Positions 45,276 to 54,385 of a stretch of 58,215 nt of DNA are shown piece by piece (positions within the stretch are counted from its first letter, which is position 1; each line of letters starts with the position of its first letter). The translations under genes and the position numbers were made by a program. The DNA comes from Tabrizicola sp. (GTDB taxonomy: Bacteria > Pseudomonadota > Alphaproteobacteria > Rhodobacterales > Rhodobacteraceae), in the NCBI RefSeq assembly GCF_016792905.1, contig NZ_JAEULP010000085.1, positions 1 through 58,215 of the forward strand, in the 5' to 3' direction. Under the pieces are notes generated by a model that made no database searches, was not told where the DNA came from, and was given only the letters and a program-made list of their open reading frames with translations.

Positions 45276-45698
45276 TCAACCCTTTGACACCTTGCAGGTT
45301 CCCTCGGCCGACCAGTTGCCGCGATAGCCCCCCGGCTCGCCCTTCATCTTGGCAGGCTGGCCGTTCGAGAAATACGAGAAAGTATAGATCATGCGTCCGC
45401 CCTGGCCTTTGTTCCGAAAGACGAGTTCCCAGGTATAGGTGGACCGGACCTTGGTGCGACCGCTCAGCCGCGCGTCGATCGGATTGCCGACGAAGTGCTT
45501 GATGATTGGGTCGAAGACCATGATCTCGCCCTTCACGTCATCGTCGGTCAGGATCAGGATTTCGGGAATCCAGCCGCCGCCACGGGCAGCTTCATATGGA
45601 AACTTGCACTCATACTGGGTGATCTTGGCCGCCGCGGGGTTCAGAGCCCCGACGATTGCCAACAGGCCAACCGCAACTGCACACTTGCCCAATGCCAT
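45276..45698 (-). CDS. secreted protein of unknown function
   Basis: The 140-residue product has a signal peptide (CAVAVGLLAIVGALNPAAA, cleavage near 24). The mature domain has two cysteines near its ends (QYECKFPYEA and EGTCKVSKG), probably a disulfide, and a strand-rich middle (YTWELVFRN, MIYTFSYFSNGQPAK). Its DNA appears less GC-rich than its neighbours, with more A/T third positions. No family recognised. It lies between sodB and the sarcosine oxidase operon on the same strand. Confidence 0.72.
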   Translation of the reverse strand: MALGKCAVAVGLLAIVGALNPAAAKITQYECKFPYEAARGGGWIPEILILTDDDVKGEIMVFDPIIKHFVGNPIDARLSGRTKVRSTYTWELVFRNKGQGGRMIYTFSYFSNGQPAKMKGEPGGYRGNWSAEGTCKVSKG

Positions 45699-45781
45699 CT
45701 CAAATACCCTCAATCTTTCACTGGTTGCCGATTGTCCCAAGATGGAAAATGGCAACCAGTTGTCAAGACTTCGAGACTGCT

Positions 45782-46312
45782 TCAGTGCGACGCATTTGCA
45801 AGAAGATCAAAGACATATTTGGCAACCGAACGGAAACAAACCAGGGTGAACCCCTGATCCTGTTGCCACATCGCAGCCGCGACCTGGGCGGTTCGACTGC
45901 GGCGCAGTTCGCCGGGCTCCAGTGTCCCGAAGTCGACAGGCGAAAGCTTCTGCAACACCTCCGCTGCCCGGTGTCCCTCGACCCGGAAGACTGCCCGGGC
46001 GTCGGAAACATCGACGGCAAGGTAGTGCTCTCCGGCCAGGGATTTGGCCAACGACGCCAAGGCCGGGGCGACGTCCGCATAGGGCAGGACCAGCAGGTAT
46101 TCGTCGGGGCTCATCCAGCCGCAGGCGCGGTCGCCGTTCACCTCGATCCGGCGTTGCGCGGGAAGCTTCGTCCCCGTCACGGCCTTGACCGCCTTGTCAA
46201 GCGATTTCAGGCCCTTGGCGCGCAAGGTGATCATGCCCAAGGGGCCGATCTCGCGGATGGCGGCGAAGCCCTGGAAGCTGGCGCCGTTCAGGGCGCTGAC
46301 CGGATCAGACAT
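45782..46312 (-). CDS. soxG: sarcosine oxidase gamma subunit
   Basis: SoxG is a structural subunit of heterotetrameric sarcosine oxidase. The 176-residue protein begins MSDPVSALNGASFQGFAAIREI and has the GcvT-like DEYLLVLP and VDVSDARAVFRVEGHRAAEVL stretches typical of the gamma subunit. It overlaps soxA by eight bases and is the last gene of the operon. Its 3' end is AT-richer than the start. Confidence 0.93.
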   Translation of the reverse strand: MSDPVSALNGASFQGFAAIREIGPLGMITLRAKGLKSLDKAVKAVTGTKLPAQRRIEVNGDRACGWMSPDEYLLVLPYADVAPALASLAKSLAGEHYLAVDVSDARAVFRVEGHRAAEVLQKLSPVDFGTLEPGELRRSRTAQVAAAMWQQDQGFTLVCFRSVAKYVFDLLANASH

Positions 46313-49223
46313 TCTGCTTCTCCCCATCCTTGTCGAAGAACACCGTATCGCGGACCTTTGCCTTCACGGTGCCACCGGCGACAGTATTGAACTCCACCAC
46401 ATCGCCCATCCGCGCGGGACCGTGATGCAGAAGGCCCATCGCGATGCCGCGTTTCAGCGTCGGCGAGTGGTAGGTCGAGGTCACGCGGCCTTGCGTGTTG
46501 CGCTGGCCGTTGGCGTTCACCCCGTCGGCGACGATGTAGCTGCCGTCCGGGATGACGGAGCCGTCGAGGGTCTCGAAGCCCACGAGTTTCCAGCGGTCGG
46601 GGCTGGCAAGGAAGCTGCGTTCCTGGCCGCGCTTGCCAAGGAAGTCGGACTTCTTCTTGGAAATCGCCCAGTCGAGGCCGAGGTCCTGCGGGATCACCGT
46701 GCCGTCCGTTTCGTCCCCGATCATGATGAAGCCCTTTTCGGCGCGCATGACGTGCAGGCATTCGGTGCCGTAGGACATCGCGCCAAGGGCCTTCCCGGCC
46801 TCATGGCACGCCGCCCAGAAGGCCGCGCCGTGGCTGGCGGGGACGGCGATTTCGTAGCTGAGTTCACCGGAGAAGCTGATGCGGTAGACCCGCACCGGGA
46901 AGCCCGCGAGCGTGCCGTCAGCCCATTGCATGAAGGGCAGGGTTTCCCTGGAAACGTCCATCCCGCCAAGGACCTGCAGGAGTTTCCGGGCATTCGGGCC
47001 GACGACGGCGACCTGGGCGTATTGTTCGGTGACGTTGGCGGTGTAGACCTTCCAGTCCCACCATTCACATTGCAGCCAGTCTTCCATCCAGCCGTGGATG
47101 CGGTCGGCCCCGCCGGAGGTGGTGTGGCAAAGCCAGGTGTCCTCGTCGATCCGGGCGACGACGCCGTCATCGGACAGGAAGCCCTGTTCGTTGCACATCA
47201 GGCCGTAGCGGCACTTGCCCACGGGAAGCGTGGACATGACGCCGGTGTAGAGCATGTCGAGGAATTTGCCTGCATCCGGTCCCTTGACGATGATCTTGCC
47301 GAGGGTGGAGGCGTCGAGGAGGCCGAGGTTCTGCCGGGTGTTGATCACCTCGCGGTGGACGGCCTGTTCGTGCGTCTCCCCAGCCCGCGGGAAGCAGTAG
47401 GGGCGGCGCCAGAGGCCGACGGGCTCGAAGTAGGCCCCGGCTTTCTCATGCGCTTCGTGCATCGGGGTGCGGCGGAGGGGCTGGAAGACGTCGCCCCGCG
47501 ATTCCCCCGCCAGCGCGCCGATGGTGACGGGCGTGTAAGGCGGGCGGAAGGTGGTGGTGCCGACCTGCGGGATCTCTTGACCCAGACTGTCAGCAAGCAC
47601 GGCGAGTCCGTTGATGTTGCTGAGTTTCCCCTGGTCGGTCGCCATGCCGAGCGTGGTGTAGCGCTTGGTATGTTCGACCGAGACATAGCCCTCGCGGCTG
47701 GCGAGCTGCACGTCGGAGACCTTCACGTCGTTCTGGTAGTCGAGCCACATCTTGTTGCGGTAGGCGATCGGCGCGCCCTGCGGCATGACCCAGACGGGGG
47801 GGATCACGGTGGGCGTGCCGGTCAGCGTCAGGTCGCCGCTGGCTGAGCCGACCACCTCGACCATCGCCGAGCCGTCGTGGTTCAGCGGCGGGCGGGACGG
47901 ATCGGGGACGAAGGCCGAGATGGTCTCGTCCCAGGTGAGCTTGCCGCCGCAATGGCTCCACAGGTGGACGACGGGCGACCAGCCGCCGGACATGGCGACC
48001 GCCTCGCAGGCGATTTCCTCCTGCACGGCCCCTTCGCCCGCCTGGGCGCAGATGGTGACGCCGGTCACGCGCTTGCCGCCCTTGACCTTGGCGATGGCCT
48101 TGCCGGTCAGGACGCGGATGCCTGCGGCGCGGGCGGCCTCGGGCAGCGCGCCGGTCGCAGTTTCGCGGGCATCGAGGATCGCAGGCACGTCGAGGCCCGC
48201 GGCCTTCAGCGCCAGCGCGGTCTGGTAGGCGCTGTCATTGTTGGTGACGACGACGGTGCGGTCGCCCGGCGAGACGGCGTAGTTCACGACATAGTCGCGG
48301 ACGGCAGAGGCGAGCATGACGCCGGGGATGTCGTTCCCGGCAAAGGAGAGCGGGCGTTCGATGGCGCCGGTGGCCGAGACAATCCTGCCCGCCCGGATAC
48401 GCCAGAGCCGATGTTTCGGACGGCCGTCGCCGGGGGTGTGGTCGGCGACGCGCTCATCGGCCAGCACGTAGCCATGGTCATAGACGCCGAAGCCGCAGGT
48501 GCGGGTGTGGATCGTCACGTTGTCGCGGGCGGCGAGGTCGGATTCCATTGCCGAAAGCCAGGCCTCGACCGGCTTGCCCTGGACTTCGGTTTCGTCCACG
48601 GGGGCGCGGCCGCCGAGGGTCGGGGCCTGTTCCAAGAGGATCACGCGTTGCCCGGCATCGGCGGCGGCTTTCGCGGCGAGAAGGCCTGCCACCCCTGCCC
48701 CGATGACCAGCACGTCGCAGAAGGCGTAGGCCTGTTCGTAGCGGTCGGCGTCACCTTCAGTCGGCGCCATGCCGAGACCCGCCGAGCGGCGGATGATCGG
48801 CTCGAAGACATGCTTCCAGAACGGACGCGGGTGCATGAAGGTCTTGTAATAGAACCCTGCGGGCAGGAAGCGGGCGACGTAGTTGTTCACCACGCCCACG
48901 TCGAATTCGAGGCTGGGCCAATGGTTCTGGCTGGTGGATTCCAGCCCCTCGAAAAGTTCGGTCGTGGTGGTGCGCTGGTTCGGCTCCAGCCGTCCGCCCT
49001 GCCCGAGGTTGACGAGCGCGTTCGGCTCTTCCGGCCCGGAGGAGACGATGCCGCGCGGGCGGTGGTACTTGAAGCTGCGGCCGACCATGACCTGGTCATT
49101 CGCCAGCAGGCCAGCGGCAAGGCTATCGCCCTGGAAGCCCTTGAAGCGCTTGCCGTTGAAAGAGAATTCGACGGGTGCGGTGCGGTTGATCAACCGGCCG
49201 CCCTTGGCGAGGCGCGTGCTCAT
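46305..49223 (-). CDS. soxA: sarcosine oxidase alpha subunit
   Basis: SoxA is the 972-residue large subunit. It starts with a ferredoxin-like fold without cysteines (FNGKRFKGFQGDSLAAGLLAND split over 20-45), then a dinucleotide-binding domain (VLVIGAGVAGLLAAKAA, about 171-187), and ends with a GcvT-like folate-binding half (about 600-960). The enzyme oxidises sarcosine to glycine. The methyl group is passed to THF as methylene-THF, or released as formaldehyde, and oxygen is reduced to peroxide. Its start overlaps the soxD stop by four bases. Methylene-THF and glycine are both GlyA substrates, linking this operon to the serine cycle. Confidence 0.96.
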   Translation of the reverse strand: MSTRLAKGGRLINRTAPVEFSFNGKRFKGFQGDSLAAGLLANDQVMVGRSFKYHRPRGIVSSGPEEPNALVNLGQGGRLEPNQRTTTTELFEGLESTSQNHWPSLEFDVGVVNNYVARFLPAGFYYKTFMHPRPFWKHVFEPIIRRSAGLGMAPTEGDADRYEQAYAFCDVLVIGAGVAGLLAAKAAADAGQRVILLEQAPTLGGRAPVDETEVQGKPVEAWLSAMESDLAARDNVTIHTRTCGFGVYDHGYVLADERVADHTPGDGRPKHRLWRIRAGRIVSATGAIERPLSFAGNDIPGVMLASAVRDYVVNYAVSPGDRTVVVTNNDSAYQTALALKAAGLDVPAILDARETATGALPEAARAAGIRVLTGKAIAKVKGGKRVTGVTICAQAGEGAVQEEIACEAVAMSGGWSPVVHLWSHCGGKLTWDETISAFVPDPSRPPLNHDGSAMVEVVGSASGDLTLTGTPTVIPPVWVMPQGAPIAYRNKMWLDYQNDVKVSDVQLASREGYVSVEHTKRYTTLGMATDQGKLSNINGLAVLADSLGQEIPQVGTTTFRPPYTPVTIGALAGESRGDVFQPLRRTPMHEAHEKAGAYFEPVGLWRRPYCFPRAGETHEQAVHREVINTRQNLGLLDASTLGKIIVKGPDAGKFLDMLYTGVMSTLPVGKCRYGLMCNEQGFLSDDGVVARIDEDTWLCHTTSGGADRIHGWMEDWLQCEWWDWKVYTANVTEQYAQVAVVGPNARKLLQVLGGMDVSRETLPFMQWADGTLAGFPVRVYRISFSGELSYEIAVPASHGAAFWAACHEAGKALGAMSYGTECLHVMRAEKGFIMIGDETDGTVIPQDLGLDWAISKKKSDFLGKRGQERSFLASPDRWKLVGFETLDGSVIPDGSYIVADGVNANGQRNTQGRVTSTYHSPTLKRGIAMGLLHHGPARMGDVVEFNTVAGGTVKAKVRDTVFFDKDGEKQNV

Positions 49224-49543
49224 TTGGTGCCTTTCCAGTCAGGCCGCCGGGCCTGGATCTTCGCGATGATGTCGGCGGGGGGTTCGGAAACCTGTGCGGG
49301 GTAGGTTCCGAACACTTCCAGCGTGGCGGTGTCGCGCGCCGCAAGGAACCACTTGCCGCAGCCGAAGCTGTGGCGCCAGCGTTCGAAATGCACGCCCTTG
49401 GGGTTCTTGCGGGCAAACATGTAGGCCTCGAACTCCTCGGGCGAGGAGCCGGGGCCGAAGCGCTTCAGATGCGCCTCGTAGCCGGGCGACAGCTCGGTCT
49501 CTTCGGCCTTAACGCCGCAATACGGGCATTCGAGGATCAGCAT
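49220..49543 (-). CDS. soxD: sarcosine oxidase delta subunit
   Basis: SoxD is the small zinc-binding subunit. The 107-residue protein has cysteines of ILECPYCGVKAEE at the start and HSFGCGKWFLAARDT later, with a His in between, matching the known zinc site. The PKGVHFERWRH motif is typical. Its stop overlaps soxA (ATGA). The usual neighbour soxB is separated from it by two other genes. Confidence 0.94.
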   Translation of the reverse strand: MLILECPYCGVKAEETELSPGYEAHLKRFGPGSSPEEFEAYMFARKNPKGVHFERWRHSFGCGKWFLAARDTATLEVFGTYPAQVSEPPADIIAKIQARRPDWKGTK

Positions 49544-49583
49544 GGCAGGGGTTCCAGAGTATGGGGAGCGGCGGGTGTCGGGG

Positions 49584-50336
49584 TCATTCTTCGTCCTCGG
49601 TGGCGCCGAGGCCCTTGCGGAAGAAGGTCAGCAGGTCTTCCAGCGGGACGGCAAGTCGGCCGGGGGCAAGGCCCATCAGCCAGCCCGCCACGCGGAAGGG
49701 GTAGAGTCCGGCGGTGGTCAAGGTGGCGATGCAGGTGTCGTCGCTGGCGGTGTCGGGCGTGGAATGCACCATGACCAGCGCAGGGTCGAGCGCGGCAAGG
49801 TCGAAGCTTTGCAGCACCTGCGCCTCGTGACCGCCCGCGTTGATCGCGACCAGCTGGGCACTGTCGATGCCCAGTTCGCCGAGGACGGTGTCCATCCGCA
49901 GGAAAGGCACCTCGACGGCCAGGAGATCATCTTCGGCGGAGCCGGGCGTGGCGATCCGGTCGCGGATCAGCGAAGCCCGGTTCAGGGGGATGCGGCGGTT
50001 GCGGGCATCGGCCTCCGGGGAAAGGGAGTGGAGCAGGAGGTTGGCCGAGACATCGGAGATACCGAGGTTCAGGACGGCCACGCGGTCGCTGTCCTTGTGC
50101 AGCGCATCAAGCTCGGCGAAGTTCTGCGGCAGGGGCTCGATCAGGAGGCCCGACCAGCCGTCATCCTGGAAACGTTGCAGAAGCGGCAGGCCGACCTGGC
50201 CACTGCCCGCCCCGACCTGCAAGACAAAGACCTGCCCCTTGTGGTGGTCGTGGACGCCGTTCAGGAGCATCGCCAGAAGCGGCGGGTTCAGCTTGTGGGC
50301 CCGTTTCGGGGCATAGGGGCCGAGGTCGCGGATCAT
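49584..50336 (-). CDS. FkbM-like methyltransferase inside the sox operon
   Basis: The 250-residue protein has the fold of FkbM methyltransferases: VFVLQVGAGSGQVGLPLLQRF for SAM binding, LLIEPLPQNFAEL, LNLGISD, and a late LVAINAGGHEAQVLQSFDL. In typical members the last motif is IDVEGHE; here INAGGHE lacks the acidic residues, so activity is uncertain. It sits 40 bases before soxD and 63 after a small membrane-protein gene, both within the sox operon. Its relation to sarcosine use is unknown. The ATG at 50336 was kept although the ribosome site is weak. Confidence 0.8.
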   Translation of the reverse strand: MIRDLGPYAPKRAHKLNPPLLAMLLNGVHDHHKGQVFVLQVGAGSGQVGLPLLQRFQDDGWSGLLIEPLPQNFAELDALHKDSDRVAVLNLGISDVSANLLLHSLSPEADARNRRIPLNRASLIRDRIATPGSAEDDLLAVEVPFLRMDTVLGELGIDSAQLVAINAGGHEAQVLQSFDLAALDPALVMVHSTPDTASDDTCIATLTTAGLYPFRVAGWLMGLAPGRLAVPLEDLLTFFRKGLGATEDEE

Positions 50337-50399
50337 GGCCGCACCCCGGGCAGGCAGGTGCCGGCGCGCGCTGCATGAGGCGCGCCGGACCCATGGGCA

Positions 50400-50747
50400 T
50401 TACGGGTTGGCCGGAGGCGTGGCAGGCACGGCCGGTTCGGCGCCGTCATCGGCCGAAGCCGGTTCGACCGGTTCGGCAGGAGCGGCGGGATCAGCCGCTT
50501 CGGGCGCGGGGTCGATGGTGACATTTGTCGTGGTGTCCGCCGGAGCGGCAGGCGGCTCGATGGTGACGTTGGTCGTGTCGTTGGCCGGAACGACCGAGCT
50601 GCCGGGGCCGCTGCCGCCAAAGACGAGCCAGAGGATGAACCCGACGGCGACAACGAGGCCGCCGACGATAAGCGCGATGCCGCCCCCGCCGGGTTCGGTC
50701 GTGCGGGTTTCGCGAACGTAGGTCTTGTTGTTGTCTTGGTAGGACAT
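50400..50747 (-). CDS. small membrane-anchored Pro/Ala-rich protein
   Basis: The 115-residue product has a short cytoplasmic head (MSYQDNNKTYVRETRTTEP), one helix (GIALIVGGLVVAVGFILWLVF) and an acidic low-complexity periplasmic tail. The tail repeats DTTNVTIEP and TTTNVTIDP in tandem and then runs in Ala, Pro, Glu. Similar proteins starting MSYQD are common in Rhodobacterales. No function known. It sits between soxB and the FkbM-like gene, same strand. Confidence 0.8.
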   Translation of the reverse strand: MSYQDNNKTYVRETRTTEPGGGGIALIVGGLVVAVGFILWLVFGGSGPGSSVVPANDTTNVTIEPPAAPADTTTNVTIDPAPEAADPAAPAEPVEPASADDGAEPAVPATPPANP

Positions 50748-50850
50748 TTGACGGTCTCCATGCCATTGCGGAATGGCTTGGAAACGCGGGCTGCGGGCGG
50801 AGGGTTCCGCCCGGGCAAAGCATCGGCAGGGATTTGCCGACGGGCATGCA

Positions 50851-52098
50851 TCAGTGGGCGACCCCGGCAGCGACGGATTCGTCGATGAACTGCCCGTCCT
50901 TGAAGCGCCACATGTTGAACGCCTCGGCCAGCGGCCCCGGTTCGCCCTTGGCCATCAGCTCGGCCATCGCCCAGCCCGAGCCGGGGATCGCCTTGAACCC
51001 GCCGGTGCCCCAGCCGCAGTTGATGAAGCAGTTGCCGAGGGGGGTCTTCGAGATCAGCGGCGAACGGTCGCCGGTCATGTCGACGATGCCGCCCCATTGG
51101 CGGAGCATTTTCAGGCGGCTGATGATCGGGAAGGTCTCAACCAGTGCCCGCAGGGTTTCCTCGATATGGTGGAAGCTGCCGCGCTGGGTGTAGTTGTTGA
51201 ACCCGTCGGTGCCGCCGCCGATCACCATCTCGCCCTTGTCGGATTGCGACATGTAGCCGTGGACGGTGTTGGCCATGACCACCACATCCATGCAGGGCTT
51301 GATCGGTTCGGAGACGAGGGCCTGAAGCGCCACCGCCTCGATCGGCAGGCGGAAGCCCGCCATTTCGGCCAATTGGCCCGAGTGGCCCGCGACGACGATG
51401 CCGAGCTTCTTCGTGCCAATGAAGCCCCTGGTCGTCTCGACACCCGTCACCTGGCCATTCTCGGACCGGACGCCCTTCACTTCGCAGTTCTGGATGACGT
51501 CCATCCCCATCGCCGAGCAGGCACGGGCATAACCCCAGGCCACAGCGTCGTGCCGCCCGGTGCCGCCGCGCGGCTGCCAGAGCGCGCCGAGGACGGGGTA
51601 GCGGGGGCCTTCGATGTTGAGGATCGGGCAAAGCTCCTTCACCCGCTGCGGGGTGATGAATTCGGTCTGCACGCCTTGCAGCGCGTTGGCGTGGGCGGTG
51701 CGGAGATAGCCGCGCACCTCGTGATGGGTCTGGGCCAGCATCATCACGCCACGGGGGGAGAACATGACGTTGTAATTCAGGTCCTGGCTGAGCGTCTCAT
51801 AAAGGCTGCGGGCCTTTTCGTAGATCGCGGCGGAGGGGTCCTGGAGATAGTTCGAGCGGATGATCGTTGTGTTGCGGCCGGTGTTGCCGCCGCCGAGCCA
51901 ACCCTTTTCGATGATCGCCACATTGGTGATGCCGAAGTTCTTGCCGAGGTAGTAGGCGGTGGCGAGGCCATGCCCCCCTGCCCCCACGATGATCGCGTCA
52001 TAGGACGCTTTCGGTTCGGGCGAGGCCCAGGCGCGTTCCCAGCCCATGTGGTAGCGAAGTGCTTCGCGGGCGATGGCAAAGACCGAATAGCGCTTCAT
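50851..52098 (-). CDS. soxB: sarcosine oxidase beta subunit
   Basis: SoxB carries FAD and covalent FMN and does the flavin chemistry. The 415-residue protein has the FAD motif IIVGAGGHGLATAYYLG (about 36-52) and the His of TGRHDAVAWGYA (H183), at the place where related enzymes bind FMN through histidine. GGGTDGFNNYTQRG and FINCGWGTGGFKAIPGSG are family motifs. It is the first gene of the operon. The 259-base region ahead of it, shared with divergent ccmI, should hold its promoter. Confidence 0.96.
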   Translation of the reverse strand: MKRYSVFAIAREALRYHMGWERAWASPEPKASYDAIIVGAGGHGLATAYYLGKNFGITNVAIIEKGWLGGGNTGRNTTIIRSNYLQDPSAAIYEKARSLYETLSQDLNYNVMFSPRGVMMLAQTHHEVRGYLRTAHANALQGVQTEFITPQRVKELCPILNIEGPRYPVLGALWQPRGGTGRHDAVAWGYARACSAMGMDVIQNCEVKGVRSENGQVTGVETTRGFIGTKKLGIVVAGHSGQLAEMAGFRLPIEAVALQALVSEPIKPCMDVVVMANTVHGYMSQSDKGEMVIGGGTDGFNNYTQRGSFHHIEETLRALVETFPIISRLKMLRQWGGIVDMTGDRSPLISKTPLGNCFINCGWGTGGFKAIPGSGWAMAELMAKGEPGPLAEAFNMWRFKDGQFIDESVAAGVAH

Positions 52099-52170
52099 CG
52101 GGGCCTCTTGTCGGACAGCTGGCGCCGGGAAAGGTCCGGCATGGTTTTCTTGGAACGGAAGCGGGTTATA

Positions 52171-52188
52171 GCCGCACCTTTCTGCGGC
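52171..52188 (+). promoter_or_regulatory. short inverted repeat between soxB and ccmI
   Basis: GCCGCA and TGCGGC form perfect arms around CCTTTC, 73-90 bases upstream of soxB. It may be an operator for the sox operon. The rest of the 259-base gap (52099-52357) shows no gene or recognised RNA element. Confidence 0.35.
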
Positions 52189-52357
52189 ACAATCGGGAAA
52201 ATTGCGACATTCGCCAAGTGGGCGCGTCGCGGCTGCGGACCAGACCGGCCTATGCGGCTGAATGCCCCTTTCTCGGGCAGGGCGAAACGACTATGTCGGG
52301 CCGTGACCGGCACCCGGAACAGGGGGGCCGAAACACGGACAGCGGAACGGGCGGGGC

Positions 52358-53557
52358 ATGGCGGACTGGGAATTCTGGGCAGTGGCCGCCCTGCTGGCGC
52401 TGGCGGTGGCGGCGGTGCTGATCGCGGCCCTGGGCCGGGCGCCCGTGGCAGGCCCCGGGGGTATCGAGGCCGATCTTGTCGTCTACAAGGATCAATTGGC
52501 CGAGATCGACCGCGACCTTGCGCGCGGCACCATCGGGCAGGAGGAGGCCGCGCGCCTGCGGGCCGAGGTCGGCAGGCGGGTGATCGAGGCGGATCGTGCG
52601 CGGAAGGCGGCAGAGACGACCGAGGGGCCGGGTCGGTCAGGGGTGCTGGTGGCCGTGATTCTGGCGCTGGTGCTGGCGGGCGGTCTTGCCGTCTATTGGG
52701 GCCTCGGCGCGCCCGGCTATCCCGACATGGCGTTGAAGCCCCGGCTTGAGGCGCTGGATGCGGGGATCGCGGCGCGGCCAAGCCAGGAGGCGGAGCTGGC
52801 GAAGCTGGGCAAGTCGCGCGATGCCGCCCTGGACGCAAGGCTGGCCGGGGAGCTGGCCACCGTGACCGATCCGGATGTCTTGCAGGAGGAGTTCCGGGTC
52901 CGGTTCGAGGCAGGCGAAACACAGGCCGCGGTGCGGGTGCAGGAGCGTATTCTGGCGCTGAAGGGCGAGGATGCCGGGTCCAGCGATCACGCCAACATGG
53001 CCCTGGCGCTGGTGGTGGAGGCCGAGGGCTATGTCTCGCCCGAGGCGGAGGCAGAGTTGCGCAAGAGCCTGCAGGTCGACATGGGCAATGAGCTCGCACG
53101 GTATCTTGTGGGAGAGATGTTCCTGCAGGGCGGGCGCTATGACCAGACGTTCCGCTTCTGGCGCCCGCTTGCCGAGGGTGGCACGCCAGGCTCGCCCTGG
53201 GTCGCGTCGATCCGCGAGCGGATCGAGCAGGTGGCCGAGCTGGCGGGCATCCGCTACGCGCTGCCCGCTGCCGAGGGTGCCGGACCGTCGGCGGAGGACA
53301 TGGCGGCGGCAGGAGACATGAGCCCTGAGGACCGCCAGCAGATGATCGAGGGGATGGTGGCCCAACTCTCGGACCGGCTGGCAACCGAGGGAGGCTCGGT
53401 CGAGGACTGGAACAAGCTGATCCGCTCGCTGGCGGTGCTGGAGCGGGTGCCCGAGGCGCAGGCGGCTTATGACAAGGCCAGGGCGGTGTTCGAGGGGCAG
53501 GCGGCGGAGCTGTCGTTCCTGAAGCAGGCGGCAGTGGAAAGCGGGTTGAAGCCGTGA
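52358..53557 (+). CDS. ccmI: c-type cytochrome biogenesis protein CcmI
   Basis: CcmI guides apocytochrome c to the heme ligation complex. The 399-residue protein has two membrane helices ([19 protein letters not shown] at about 4-22 and [19 protein letters not shown] at about 93-112). The loop between them includes [18 protein letters not shown], the family signature, and the rest is a periplasmic TPR domain. The other ccm genes are not in the window. Its stop overlaps ruvX (GTGA). Confidence 0.92.
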   Translation: MADWEFWAVAALLALAVAAVLIAALGRAPVAGPGGIEADLVVYKDQLAEIDRDLARGTIGQEEAARLRAEVGRRVIEADRARKAAETTEGPGRSGVLVAVILALVLAGGLAVYWGLGAPGYPDMALKPRLEALDAGIAARPSQEAELAKLGKSRDAALDARLAGELATVTDPDVLQEEFRVRFEAGETQAAVRVQERILALKGEDAGSSDHANMALALVVEAEGYVSPEAEAELRKSLQVDMGNELARYLVGEMFLQGGRYDQTFRFWRPLAEGGTPGSPWVASIRERIEQVAELAGIRYALPAAEGAGPSAEDMAAAGDMSPEDRQQMIEGMVAQLSDRLATEGGSVEDWNKLIRSLAVLERVPEAQAAYDKARAVFEGQAAELSFLKQAAVESGLKP

Positions 53558-54027
53558 TCTGCGCAACGGTCGAGGAGTTCCTGGCCGCCCTGCCCCCGAA
53601 CCGGGCGATTGCGGGGCTCGACCTTGGCGACAAGACCATCGGCGTTGCGCTCTCGGACCTGCGGCGGCAGGTGGCGACGCCGATCGAGGTGATCCGGCGG
53701 GAGAAGTTCACGATTGACGCGGGGAAGCTGCTGGCGCTTCTGGAGGCGCGGGGGGCGTCCGGGATCGTGCTGGGGTTGCCGCTGAACATGGATGGCTCGG
53801 TGGGTCCGAGGGTGCAGGCCACGCAAGCCTTTGCGCGGAACCTTTCGAGCCTGACCGCCCTGCCCATCTGCTACTGGGACGAGCGCCTGTCGACCGTTGC
53901 GGCGGAAAGGGCACTCCTGGAGGCGGATACGTCGCGGAAGCGTCGGAAAGAGGTGATCGACCAGGTGGCGGCGGGATATATCCTGCAAGGAGCGCTGGAC
54001 CGGATGGCGCATCTTGGCCGAGGTTGA
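53554..54027 (+). CDS. ruvX: RuvX (YqgF) pre-16S rRNA nuclease / resolvase-like protein
   Basis: The 157-residue RNase-H-fold protein has the catalytic Asp in [17 protein letters not shown], the Glu of [14 protein letters not shown]-side strand, and the final Asp in [12 protein letters not shown]. The [11 protein letters not shown] motif is typical. E. coli YqgF trims pre-16S rRNA. It begins at a GTG overlapping the ccmI stop, indicating coupling. Confidence 0.93.
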   Translation: MICATVEEFLAALPPNRAIAGLDLGDKTIGVALSDLRRQVATPIEVIRREKFTIDAGKLLALLEARGASGIVLGLPLNMDGSVGPRVQATQAFARNLSSLTALPICYWDERLSTVAAERALLEADTSRKRRKEVIDQVAAGYILQGALDRMAHLGRG

Positions 54028-54031
54028 CCCT

Positions 54032-54262
54032 GTGAAGGACGACGTCTGGAAACGCGACGAGATCGCCAGTCCTTGCGTGAGGCTGTGTGTCGTGCATCCC
54101 GAGGAGCGCATCTGCGTCGGCTGCCTTCGGTCGATCGAGGAAATCTCCGGCTGGTCCCGGATGACGCATGCGGAGCGCGCGGCGGTGATGGAGGAATTGC
54201 CCTCGCGCGCGCCCCGGTTGCAGAAGCGGCGCGGCGGGCGGATGGCGCGGCTGGAGCGGTAG
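54032..54262 (+). CDS. DUF1289 family small Cys-rich protein
   Basis: The 76-residue protein is one DUF1289 domain, with cysteines in SPCVRLCVV and ICVGCLRSIEEI likely to bind zinc or an Fe-S cluster. A basic tail (LQKRRGGRMARLER) follows. The GTG at 54032 is preceded by GAGG and lies 4 bases past the ruvX stop; a TTG at 54014 is possible but lacks a site. Confidence 0.88.
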   Translation: MKDDVWKRDEIASPCVRLCVVHPEERICVGCLRSIEEISGWSRMTHAERAAVMEELPSRAPRLQKRRGGRMARLER

Positions 54263-54304
54263 CAATATCGAGTGCCTGAGGGCACGTTGCCTTGGGTCGC
54301 CTGC

Positions 54305-54355
54305 GCGGGACGCGGCATCCCGCTTGCCTCCGCCGGGGGCGCTTCGCCCCCCGGC
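54305..54355 (+). terminator. tandem hairpins ending the ccmI-ruvX-DUF1289 operon
   Basis: GCGGGA/TCCCGC (54305-54323) is followed by GCCGGGGGCG-CTT-CGCCCCCCGGC (54332-54355, one bulged C). Together they make a GC-rich double hairpin 43 bases after the last stop codon. Very similar structures before GAGGATATTT are, as I recall, frequent in Rhodobacteraceae. Confidence 0.6.
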
Positions 54356-54361
54356 CCCCCC

Positions 54362-54383
54362 GAGGATATTTGGGCAAATGTGA
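54362..54383 (+). repeat. GAGGATATTTGGGC motif, Rhodobacteraceae-type intergenic repeat
   Basis: GAGGATATTTGGGCAAATG follows the double hairpin and ends just before the stop codon of the convergent gene. It shares TATTTGGGC with the copy at 8577-8600. The hairpin plus this string looks like one mobile or amplified unit. Confidence 0.5.
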
Positions 54384-54385
54384 AA

